From the NCBI GenBank assembly GCA_023423285.1, contig JAFAFV010000063.1, positions 1 to 10,436 on the forward strand: a stretch of DNA of 10,436 bases, written 5' to 3'. Under the pieces are notes generated by a model, which did not search any database, was not told where the DNA came from, and was given only the letters and a program-made list of their open reading frames with translations. The position numbers were made by a program, and so were the translations under genes. The DNA comes from Bacteroidota bacterium. Lineage in GTDB: Bacteria; Bacteroidota; Bacteroidia; Chitinophagales; Chitinophagaceae. Below are positions 1 to 7,009 of this stretch, piece by piece. The first letter of the stretch is position 1, and the number at the start of each line of letters is the position of its first letter.

Positions 1-1870
1 TGTTGATGGCGATGCCTTTGAAGTAAAGAGTTTGCCCCGGACGGTATAAGCTTCTGTCTGTAAAAAGGAATACCTGTGTGTTGATCTTTTTATTGTTTTC
101 TTCATTGTAGGAATCGTAGTAATAATAGTTGTAGGCCTCTTCGTCCATGAAAAACTTTTCTTTACCATGGTCTATTTCAAAAAGATAACCATTGTTCCCC
201 CTTCGTGTATTCACTGAAACCTTGGTAAATTTAAAATTTCCATTCTTGTCACTTGTGTAGTCAGCCAATTTTGTTTTGCTGTATTTATAATTATGATAGT
301 CATATTGCCGTTCCCACACCTGTACTTTGGCGTTTGCCAATGGCTGCCCTGTGTTGCGGTGCAAAACAAAAAAGTCTTCCTTGTTATTTACAAAACTGAT
401 GTTTGAAATATAGGTGAGCCGCCTCGCCAGAATATTTTTGCTGCGACTGAAATCATCATTTGCCGAAGCCATAATAAAGAATTCGCCAGCGGGCAGTCCG
501 TCCACTTTTATTTCCGCGCTGTGGTTCTGCAGATCAGTGTTTTTAGGCAATTGCTGGATCCAGCTTTTTGAATAATTGGCTGATGCTAATTGGCTCCAGT
601 ATTTATTTTCCCCTCGCATATCGCGCACCGCGTTTTTCAATGTCTCGGTAGCAGGAATGATACGCATATAAATTTTATCAAGGTTTTTGTAGTTCACCAG
701 CATTCTGAAAGGCACACCAGGCACATTCACTTTCTCCACTTCAAAACTAAAATGCGGTTGCATTAATTGGTTGTTGAGGTTGAAAGCATTTGCGTAACCT
801 TCGCTTTCTGTTTTATTGCCTAAAATTTTATTAACAATTTCTTTTGCTTTCACTAATTCCCAGCGGTTGGTAGTGTCTTCCCTGGCATTGTATTGCAAAC
901 CTTTCTGAAAATGGATCTGTGCCATTAAATATTTTGCCTGGTTTGCAATAGAATTACTTATGTACTTTTCGGCAATTATTTTTAGTGCATTATAATACAA
1001 GTCTTCTTTTTGCGGATGAACAGAGTTTTCAAACACATATTCAAGCCTGTCAATATCTGCATCAATCAGGGCATCTGGTTTTGCATCGTTTAAATGAAAG
1101 CGCAACAATTCCTGGTAAATCAGCAACGCCTTGTGTTGCAGCGAGAGGGAGTCATTGGTTGTGAAGCGATAGTTCACAAATGCCGCTGCAGGAGCAAAAG
1201 CTTCGGCCTGGCTAATTTGAAATGCGTAAGCGGGCCGTGTAATATCGCGTTCATCATTTGAAAAATAATTCAGCGCGCGCCATGCCAGCAGATCATAAAG
1301 CGTTGGGCGCAGGTAACGTACATTTCCTTTGGTGATTAAAGCCTCGTAAGGCGTTAACGATGTGTTTTGTAAAAGCGATGTGTTTTTAATGGATACCATG
1401 TACAGCTCACTCATCTTTTTATGAAAGTCATCCGGCGTCCATGTGTTAATATCATCTTTTTGAAATTGCACCGTGTTGGTGCGATTGTATAATTTATAAC
1501 GGTTGCGGTTATAAAATCCCTCGTATATTCCCGCCAGGTAACTGCTCAGTAGCGAAGTAACAGGCTCTTTACTGGCAGCGAGTTCGGCTTCAAATTGCCG
1601 GATGCTTTGCTGTTCATTCTCTTCCCTGTTTTGCTGTTGCAAATCCGTCATATATACCAGGGCCTTGATGATTTGCGCATCTTGTTTTTCAGCCCTGGCT
1701 TTGGCATAAATTTTCTTTACAGCTTCCAGCGCGGTAGCCGGCAAACCTTTTTGAATGTTTTCTTCCACCGTTTTCCAGTCTGCCTCATAATCTTTTACAG
1801 GCTGCGCATTACCTTTCATAAAAAAGCTAAGGATCAATAAAAGTATTGATAAAGGTTTTACAAATTTCAT
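1..1870 (-). CDS. Alpha-2-macroglobulin family exported protein, N-terminal 623 residues (partial)
   Basis: The reading frame is open from the ATG at 1870 to the left edge, so the C-terminal part lies outside the window. The first 23 residues form a signal peptide (MKFVKPL, a hydrophobic run, then GNAQ), so the product is exported to the periplasm or outer membrane. Residues about 25-365 look alpha-helical without a recognisable motif. Residues about 370-570 look beta-rich, with a carboxypeptidase-regulatory-like stretch (HRNTGQPLANAKVQVW near 504-519). The family call rests on FTDRSLYRPGQTLYFKG at about 603-619, the hallmark at the start of the macroglobulin MG2 domain. Bacteroidota members are usually very large and are thought to trap proteases or act in envelope defence; that role is family knowledge. 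The thioester region, if any, is not in view. An in-frame ATG three codons upstream (1879) is an alternative start. It is transcribed divergently from the TIR gene. Confidence 0.85.
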   Translation of the reverse strand, partial: MKFVKPLSILLLILSFFMKGNAQPVKDYEADWKTVEENIQKGLPATALEAVKKIYAKARAEKQDAQIIKALVYMTDLQQQNREENEQQSIRQFEAELAASKEPVTSLLSSYLAGIYEGFYNRNRYKLYNRTNTVQFQKDDINTWTPDDFHKKMSELYMVSIKNTSLLQNTSLTPYEALITKGNVRYLRPTLYDLLAWRALNYFSNDERDITRPAYAFQISQAEAFAPAAAFVNYRFTTNDSLSLQHKALLIYQELLRFHLNDAKPDALIDADIDRLEYVFENSVHPQKEDLYYNALKIIAEKYISNSIANQAKYLMAQIHFQKGLQYNAREDTTNRWELVKAKEIVNKILGNKTESEGYANAFNLNNQLMQPHFSFEVEKVNVPGVPFRMLVNYKNLDKIYMRIIPATETLKNAVRDMRGENKYWSQLASANYSKSWIQQLPKNTDLQNHSAEIKVDGLPAGEFFIMASANDDFSRSKNILARRLTYISNISFVNNKEDFFVLHRNTGQPLANAKVQVWERQYDYHNYKYSKTKLADYTSDKNGNFKFTKVSVNTRRGNNGYLFEIDHGKEKFFMDEEAYNYYYYDSYNEENNKKINTQVFLFTDRSLYRPGQTLYFKGIAIN

Positions 1871-1979
1871 GATGTTCATTGATGTCTTTTACAACTTAGA
1901 TGCATTAAAAGGTAGAAATACATAAGAGCGGTAAAAATAGATTTTTATTTGTTTGCTGTAAGAACAAATGGAACAAGTG

Positions 1980-2008
1980 GCTTTGTGCTGTTGCATTTGT
2001 AACAAAGC
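1980..2008. repeat. 7-bp inverted repeat in the A2M/TIR divergent spacer
   Basis: GCTTTGT (1980-1986) and ACAAAGC (2002-2008) are perfect inverted copies separated by 15 bases. They lie in the 227-base spacer (1871-2097) between two divergent genes, where an operator would be expected. The arms are short and the region is AT-rich, so this could be chance. I saw no convincing pair of -33/-7 boxes in this spacer on either strand, and no gene. Confidence 0.25.
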
Positions 2009-2097
2009 AGTTTTGGACAAGTAATATTTTTTATCGAATTTTAAAATATCAAAGCAAAAAAGAAAAACATCACTCACTCCATTAAAACTGTTTTACC

Positions 2098-3129
2098 ATG
2101 CCATCAACACCATCGTCCGGCCGTAAGAATGTGTTTATTAGTTACCGTGTGCAGGACTCAGCAGGCGAAACCGGCCGGCTTGTAGATGCCCTGAAAGATG
2201 CTTTTTATGATGACCAGATCTTTGTGGATATTGAAAAATTGGAGCCTGGCGTGGATTTTACCGAAGCGCTTGCAAAATCTTTAGATTCCTGCGACATACT
2301 TTTAGCAATTATAGGTACCGAATGGGCTGGCAGGGCCGACAGCCATAACATTACGCGCATTAATAAACCTGATGACTGGGTGCGGATAGAACTGGAAACA
2401 GCTCTGAAAAGAAATATCAGGCTGATCCCCGTGCTGGTGAGCGGCGCATCGCTGCCAACGGTGAATGAAATACCAGAATCATTATTACCGCTTTTAAAAC
2501 GGCAAACCATAGAACTTTCAAACAAACGCTGGAAATACGACACAGAGCAACTGATCAATTTTTTGGAAAGGTTGGGAATGGAGCGTAAAAAACAAAATGG
2601 CTCTTATTTCCCGCCGCCACCTCTTCCGCAACCGGTCAAAAAGTTTTCATTTAAAAAATTTGCAATAGGCGCGCTGGCAGTATTAGGCGTACTGGCGCTA
2701 ATAGGGATTATAATAGATCCATCTACACCGGAACCCGAACCCGAACCTGAACCTCAGCCCAACCATGTAATCCAAACCAACCCGAATTCGCAACCCAATT
2801 CTAAGTCGACCGAACTTAAACCAATGGATGAATTATTACATGAATCGCGTTTTACCGGTATTTGGAAAGATGCTTCAGGATTGTTCAATGTACACATAAA
2901 GCAAAACGGAGATCAACTGGATATCCAAACTATCAATTTTCAGGGAAGGCTAACGGGTACCGGTAGCGGCAATATTAATGGCAATAATGTACAGTTCCGC
3001 ATCAACTTTTCCGATGGCGGCTACTCAAACGGCAGCGGCATGCTTGTAGACCAAAGCATCCAGGGCAACTGCTCAGGAGAAGTATTATCCGTGCCTTTTG
3101 CCGAGCCATTTTACTGGACAAAAAATTGA
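2098..3129 (+). CDS. Membrane-anchored TIR-domain protein with extracytoplasmic beta-rich domain
   Basis: Residues about 10-150 are a TIR domain. KNVFISYRVQD (10-20) is the betaA strand/box 1, DILLAIIGTEW (66-76) is the central strand, and DDWVRIELETAL (92-103) is the helix carrying a glutamate (E98) that matches the catalytic Glu of NAD-cleaving TIRs such as SARM1 (DWVHKEIVTAL). A basic stretch (KKFSFKK, 181-187) precedes one membrane helix at about 187-206, which predicts a cytosolic TIR domain. A Pro-Glu linker (PEPEPEPEP, 211-219) and a polar Asn/Gln-rich region follow. The C-terminal domain (about 250-343) is Gly/Asn-rich and beta-like, opening FTGIWKDASGLFNVHIKQNG, and resembles calycin/lipocalin-like ligand-binding folds. 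Bacterial TIRs often serve as NADase or nucleotide-signalling effectors in phage defence, but no known partner (ThsA, CBASS or TIR-APAZ genes) is present. The role here is unknown. The start is the ATG after TTTTACC; no ribosome binding site is evident. Confidence 0.85.
   Translation: MPSTPSSGRKNVFISYRVQDSAGETGRLVDALKDAFYDDQIFVDIEKLEPGVDFTEALAKSLDSCDILLAIIGTEWAGRADSHNITRINKPDDWVRIELETALKRNIRLIPVLVSGASLPTVNEIPESLLPLLKRQTIELSNKRWKYDTEQLINFLERLGMERKKQNGSYFPPPPLPQPVKKFSFKKFAIGALAVLGVLALIGIIIDPSTPEPEPEPEPQPNHVIQTNPNSQPNSKSTELKPMDELLHESRFTGIWKDASGLFNVHIKQNGDQLDIQTINFQGRLTGTGSGNINGNNVQFRINFSDGGYSNGSGMLVDQSIQGNCSGEVLSVPFAEPFYWTKN
2731..2754 (+). repeat. Hexanucleotide tandem repeat encoding the Pro-Glu linker
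   Basis: There are four consecutive GAACCY hexamers (GAACCC twice, then GAACCT twice), followed by a diverged CAGCCC. They encode alternating Glu-Pro just after the predicted membrane helix of the TIR protein. Repeat slippage here would change linker length in whole Glu-Pro units without shifting the frame. Confidence 0.85.
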
Positions 3130-3179
3130 GATCGCTTTCAATCATACACTTTCTGTTACCTTTAGCCAAACAATACAAT

Positions 3180-4040
3180 ATGAAGAAAGCTTTATGGGTT
3201 CTGTTGATCTTTTGTGCAGGATTATCCATTCACCAGGCTCATGCAAATGACTCACTCAATTTTGTAAAAGCAAAGTGGAAAGTGGAAAAAGTTTCAAAAG
3301 GCATAAAACTGTACACCTTCCATTTCAACCAGGAAAATCTTTTTCAGTCAAATCAGTACATCAGCTACGTTGTTTTTAATAATAAGCGCAATGGCCGTAA
3401 AGCCGGCATCGGCGCTGATCCTAAGCTGTTAAAAACAACAAGCAATTTTGCCACTGCCAGTAATGCAGATGTTGCGGTGAACGGTAATTTTTTTGATATG
3501 CGAAACGGCGGCGCTGTGGCCTATACTAAAAAAGACGGCATCGTGATCAATACCAATAAAATAACCGGTAATCAAAGGGCATTTCATCAAAAAGCTGCCG
3601 TAGTAATTGAGGACGGACGCCTGCAAATTAAAAATTGGGATGGCTCAGACAACTGGGAGGCAAAACTTACAGAGTCGGATGTAATGCTTACCGGCCCGTT
3701 ATTAATATTCAATAGCGCAAGTGAAAAATTAGACAGCAGCAGTAGTTTTACCATTACGCGCCACCCCAGAACCTGCGTGGGAACAACCCGCAGCGGCAAT
3801 GTGATCATGCTAATTGCGGACGGCAGAAATGCGAACGCACGCGGACTGAATTTATTTGAACTGGCGAACGTGATGAAATGGCTGGGTTGTGTGAACGCCG
3901 TAAATTTTGATGGCGGGGGCTCCAGCGCACTTTGGGTAAAGGGCAGGGGTGTCGTCAATCATCCTTCAGATAATGGAAAATGGAATCATGAGGGAGAACG
4001 AAAAGTAGCCAATATCCTGTTGGTTAAACCTCGTGAATAA
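3180..4040 (+). CDS. Secreted phosphodiester glycosidase family protein (NAGPA/DUF2233 domain)
   Basis: The 286-residue product begins with a signal peptide (MKKALWVLLIFCAG, cleavage predicted after AHA at residue 22), so it is exported. The rest matches the NAGPA catalytic domain in order: VNGNFFD (100-106), TGPLLI (171-176), RHPRTCVG (194-201), ADGRNANARGLNLFELA (213-229) and NFDGGGSSALW (242-252), the last being the family signature loop. The human relative removes GlcNAc from a phosphodiester-linked mannose; bacterial relatives act on various sugar phosphodiesters and related glycans, and the substrate here cannot be read from sequence. The reading frame extends upstream to a TTG at 3126, but the ATG at 3180 is preferred because it places the signal peptide at the N-terminus. 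It follows the TIR gene by 50 bases on the same strand. That gap holds only a weak -7-like TAccTTTA at 3157-3164, so cotranscription is likely but unproven. Confidence 0.88.
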   Translation: MKKALWVLLIFCAGLSIHQAHANDSLNFVKAKWKVEKVSKGIKLYTFHFNQENLFQSNQYISYVVFNNKRNGRKAGIGADPKLLKTTSNFATASNADVAVNGNFFDMRNGGAVAYTKKDGIVINTNKITGNQRAFHQKAAVVIEDGRLQIKNWDGSDNWEAKLTESDVMLTGPLLIFNSASEKLDSSSSFTITRHPRTCVGTTRSGNVIMLIADGRNANARGLNLFELANVMKWLGCVNAVNFDGGGSSALWVKGRGVVNHPSDNGKWNHEGERKVANILLVKPRE

Positions 4041-4886
4041 TCATTCAAAATGCAGTACCAATACCGGCACACGGCTGTGCCAGGCAAGATACTTGGTGGT
4101 GCTTTTGTGAAAGACCCGTGAAAAAAATCCCCGCTTTTTGTGCAGCGAAATCACAAGTGAAGCCTCGTATTGTTGCGCAAGCTCATTTACGTTATCTGCC
4201 AAGTGGTTGCTGTCTTCAATAATATTAAACTGCGGGTTAAACTCTTTTAGTTCGGCTATTAGCGCGGCAGCCAACCTTTCGGTTTCCTGCCGGTTTTCTT
4301 TCTTCAACAGTTTATGCACCACCACCACCGGTGCCTTCAGTTTGCCCAGGTATTCTTTCAGGCACTTGAGCGCGAGTTTGTTTTGAGATTCATAAAAATT
4401 AGTCACCAGCAAAATTTTATCAGGTTTTGTGATGGCCGCATTCACCGGCACCACCAATACCGGGCGATCAATTTTTTCAATTGCCCTGTGCACGTGGCTG
4501 CCCAGCAGCACCTGCTCCAGTTCGCCCCTTACTTTAATGCCCATCACCACCAGATCAATTTTTTTGCTTAGGCAGATGTCATTTACCGCGTCAACCAGGT
4601 TGCTGTTGGAAAGATGCGTGGTAACTTTAATGCCTGGGTTGATCTTGTCGCCAATGTTTTCCACCATTCTTTCCAGCTCAGTCCTTCGCAGGCTTTCCAG
4701 TTCTTCAGTTTGCTGCAGGGTAATGCTTAAACTTGCAGATTCGCCTGTGTCATACAAAGGAATGATCTCGTATGTATTTAAAACGATCAGTTCTTCGGTA
4801 TTAAAATGATTCGCAAAATGACAGGCATATTCCAGCGCGTGGGTGGCGTGGTCAGAAAAATCGGTAAGTACTAAGATTTTTTTCAT
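4041..4886 (-). CDS. Universal stress protein, tandem UspA domains
   Basis: At 281 residues this is about twice the size of a single UspA domain. Domain 1 (1-148) starts MKKILVLTDFSDHATHALEYA and ends RPVLVVP; domain 2 (about 156-281) starts KILLVTNFYESQNKLALKCL and ends VPVLVLHFE. This cytosolic double-Usp form is common in Bacteroidota and is linked to stress, low-oxygen or energy limitation. ATP-binding members carry G-x2-G-x9-G-S/T. Here domain 1 reads MGIKVRGELEQVLLGSH, so the second glycine of the motif is Val119 while the terminal Gly129-Ser130 is kept. Domain 2 has no glycine motif (LVISLHKKRGFFSRVFHKS). Nucleotide binding is therefore doubtful. It is transcribed divergently from atpG and ends exactly one base after the glycosidase stop codon on the other strand. 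Confidence 0.92.
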   Translation of the reverse strand: MKKILVLTDFSDHATHALEYACHFANHFNTEELIVLNTYEIIPLYDTGESASLSITLQQTEELESLRRTELERMVENIGDKINPGIKVTTHLSNSNLVDAVNDICLSKKIDLVVMGIKVRGELEQVLLGSHVHRAIEKIDRPVLVVPVNAAITKPDKILLVTNFYESQNKLALKCLKEYLGKLKAPVVVVHKLLKKENRQETERLAAALIAELKEFNPQFNIIEDSNHLADNVNELAQQYEASLVISLHKKRGFFSRVFHKSTTKYLAWHSRVPVLVLHFE

Positions 4887-5031
4887 TAAGCCGGTTTTTT
4901 AACTAAAGCGAATTTAAAGAAAATAAGCATGTAAAGAATATGATTTTCATACATCTACAAGCAGGTAAATGGCGCTTGTTTTCAAATAAAAAAGTTTATT
5001 CAGCACTGTGAATGATGCATTTAAATTTCCC

Positions 5032-5063
5032 TATGGAAAATTGCGCTTTAGGGCTTACTTTTG
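5032..5063 (+). promoter_or_regulatory. Predicted Bacteroidota-type promoter for atpG
   Basis: TACTTTTG at 5056-5063 matches the Bacteroidota primary-sigma -7 consensus TAnnTTTG at every defined base. TATG at 5032-5035, 20 bases upstream, differs from the -33 TTTG box at one position. The predicted transcription start is about 5068-5071, giving a leader of about 40 bases before the atpG ATG. The rest of the 222-base divergent spacer (4887-5108) holds no gene. On the minus strand only a weak TTG-N17-TATTCTTT candidate is visible for the usp gene. Confidence 0.6.
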
Positions 5064-5108
5064 CGCACTGTAAATTGATTTTCAGATTTAAATAAAACCA
5101 ATCTTTAA

Positions 5109-5990
5109 ATGGCAGGCCAGTTAAAAGAAGTTCGTAACAGGATCAGTTCGGTGCAAAGCATGCAGCAAATTACCAAAGCAATGAAAATGGTGAGCGCTGC
5201 AAAATTCAGGCGCGCTCAGGATGCTATTGTTCAAATGAGGCCTTACGCCCAAAAATTACAGGAAATGCTGAGCAATATTGTGAGCAACAGCGATGGCGAT
5301 ATCGAAGTAAAACTGGCTGAAGAGCGTCCTGTTGAAAAAGTATTGATGATCGTGATTACCAGCGATCGCGGTTTGGCCGGTGCTTTCAATACCAATATTG
5401 TGAAACTGGCTAAATCAGTAATTGCTACAAAATATACTGAACAATATCATAAAGGCAATGTAACCATTTGGAGCTTGGGCAAGAAAGGACACGAAAACTT
5501 AACAAAAACGGGCTATAGAACCATTGATACCCATCGCGATATTTTCCACCACCTCAGCTTTGAAAACGTGCAAAAAATTTCGCAGCATGCTATGAGGGCT
5601 TATGAGGACAAAGAGTTTGATGCGATTGACATTGTGTACAGCCAGTTTAAAAATGCAGCCACCCAAATCTTTACGCACGAAAGATTTTTACCCATACCAC
5701 GGGTTGAAAAAAAACCAGGTGCTAAAAAGGCCGACTTTATTTTTGACCCCGAAAAATCAGAGCTGATCACCGAACTGATGCCTAAAATACTCAACACCCA
5801 GCTCTACAAAGCTGTTCTAGATTCCAATGCATCAGAGCACGGCGCACGTATGACATCGATGGATAAAGCCAGTGAAAACGCAAATGAAATGTTGAAAAGC
5901 CTGAAACTATCGTACAACCGGGCGCGCCAGGCAGCTATTACAACCGAGCTGAGCGAAATTGTAAGCGGCGCTGCGGCATTACAGGGATAA
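5109..5990 (+). CDS. atpG: F0F1 ATP synthase subunit gamma
   Basis: This is the central rotor shaft of the F1 sector, which couples proton flow through F0 to ATP synthesis on alpha3beta3 at the inner membrane. The 293-residue length is normal for the family. The N-terminal coiled-coil helix carries the signature LKEVRNRISSVQSMQQITKA (5-24) and then MKMVSAAKFRRAQ. The Rossmann-like middle starts with KVLMIVITSDRGLAGAFNTN (77-96). The C-terminal helix ends with the family motif around ASEHGARMTSMDKASENANE followed by NRARQAAITTELSEIVSGAAAL (about 242-291). The ATG start matches the family N-terminus exactly. In many Bacteroidota atpG follows atpA in the atp cluster. Here it has its own predicted promoter, a divergent usp gene upstream, and scpB 59 bases downstream, so it is detached from the other subunit genes. 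Confidence 0.97.
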   Translation: MAGQLKEVRNRISSVQSMQQITKAMKMVSAAKFRRAQDAIVQMRPYAQKLQEMLSNIVSNSDGDIEVKLAEERPVEKVLMIVITSDRGLAGAFNTNIVKLAKSVIATKYTEQYHKGNVTIWSLGKKGHENLTKTGYRTIDTHRDIFHHLSFENVQKISQHAMRAYEDKEFDAIDIVYSQFKNAATQIFTHERFLPIPRVEKKPGAKKADFIFDPEKSELITELMPKILNTQLYKAVLDSNASEHGARMTSMDKASENANEMLKSLKLSYNRARQAAITTELSEIVSGAAALQG

Positions 5991-6049
5991 CGGACAGTGG
6001 GGCTAATTACCAATGCCATTAAATGCAATCACCTATTTAATTTCATAAA

Positions 6050-6982
6050 TTGGAAATAACAGGGCTTATACCACATATTGAGGCGTTGATTTTTGCAAGC
6101 GACAAGCCTTTGTCTGTACTGGAAATTACCGACCTTTTAAATAATGCTTTTGGTTTTATGGAAGATAAAATACCGTTAGACCAGATTGAAGCGGCCATGG
6201 AAGGTATCGTTGAAAAATATGCTTCGGAGTTTTACCCTTTTGAAATGGTTCAAAGTGGCGGTGGCTGGCAATTTCTTACCAAAAAACAATACCATAAAAC
6301 GGTGGCCCAGATTAACGGTGAAAAGTTTATGAAGCGCCTTTCGGCTGCGGCTTTGGAAACGCTGGCCATTATAGCTTACAAACAACCAGTAACCAAGGGC
6401 GAAATAGAAGCCATCCGGGGCGTTAGCGCCGATTATGCCGTTCAAAAGCTACTGGAAAAAGATCTGATCGTGATCAGTGGCAGAAATGAGAAGCTACCCG
6501 GTCACCCGCTTGTTTATGCTACCTCCAAAACTTTTATGGATTATTTCGGCATCAACTCAGCAGACGAACTTCCAAAAATTAAAGAAGTGCTTGCAGAGCA
6601 TCTGGTAGAACCTACGGTTATGGGCAACATAGATGATGAAGCCAAAGAAATGATCGAAAAAATTGTTGACGAAAGACAACTAAGTGTAACAGAGAACGGC
6701 GAGCTGGTAACTATACAAAATGTTCCGGTTGCACTGCAACAGAATGGAACCGGCGAATCAAATGAAATTCATCGGGAAGAATCAGAAAAAGAAGAAGAAA
6801 GGGAGGGGAATGAAGCAAAAGAAGAGGAAGCAGTGGATTCAGGCAATCCTGCAGACGATATTAGCGAACCTGGTTTTTTAGATGATGAATTGAAGCAGGT
6901 TCGTGAAGAAAACCCTGGTAATGAACAGCAGGATGAAAACAATAAAGATGGCGCTGCCGAAGAAGACAAAGAAAATTATTAG
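6050..6982 (+). CDS. scpB: Segregation and condensation protein B with long acidic C-terminal tail
   Basis: ScpB pairs with ScpA to bind SMC and help condense and segregate the chromosome. Two winged-helix domains occupy residues about 1-170. The core opens HIEALIFASDKPLSVLEI (9-26), and the second domain has LSAAALETLAIIAYKQPVTK (97-116), EIEAIRGVSADYAVQKLLEK (118-137) and GRNEKLPGHPLVYATSK (144-160). The start is TTG at 6050: an in-frame TAA at 6038-6040 rules out anything much further upstream, and the next ATG would remove the conserved first helix. Residues about 240-310 are an added, very acidic, probably disordered tail rich in Glu, Asp and Asn, which takes the protein to 310 residues against roughly 190-200 for Firmicutes ScpB. 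It lies 59 bases after atpG and 27 before lysA, a likely operon. Confidence 0.95.
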   Translation: MEITGLIPHIEALIFASDKPLSVLEITDLLNNAFGFMEDKIPLDQIEAAMEGIVEKYASEFYPFEMVQSGGGWQFLTKKQYHKTVAQINGEKFMKRLSAAALETLAIIAYKQPVTKGEIEAIRGVSADYAVQKLLEKDLIVISGRNEKLPGHPLVYATSKTFMDYFGINSADELPKIKEVLAEHLVEPTVMGNIDDEAKEMIEKIVDERQLSVTENGELVTIQNVPVALQQNGTGESNEIHREESEKEEEREGNEAKEEEAVDSGNPADDISEPGFLDDELKQVREENPGNEQQDENNKDGAAEEDKENY

Positions 6983-7009
6983 CAACTGCGCCGCGCAGGT
7001 TTACATTTT

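Noticed and set aside
1889..2077. 62-codon open frame in the A2M/TIR spacer
   Set aside because: Its Cys/Tyr/Phe-rich translation is typical of AT-rich noncoding DNA. There is no motif or ribosome binding site, and it sits where promoters are needed.
2205..2558. 117-codon open frame antisense to the TIR domain
   Set aside because: It is a Ser-rich shadow of a confirmed coding region with no independent signal.
3126..3179. Upstream TTG-initiated extension of the phosphodiester glycosidase
   Set aside because: It overlaps the TIR stop codon by four bases, adds 18 residues unlike a signal peptide, and would bury the clear MKKALWVLL signal sequence that begins at 3180.
2098..4040. Assignment of the TIR gene to a known defence system (Thoeris, CBASS, TIR-APAZ)
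   Set aside because: No ThsA-like, cyclase, Argonaute/APAZ or sensor gene is present in the window, and the membrane-anchored architecture does not match those effectors.
6983..7009. Possible lysine-responsive leader before lysA
   Set aside because: Only 27 bases separate scpB and lysA, far too few for a lysine riboswitch or attenuator.
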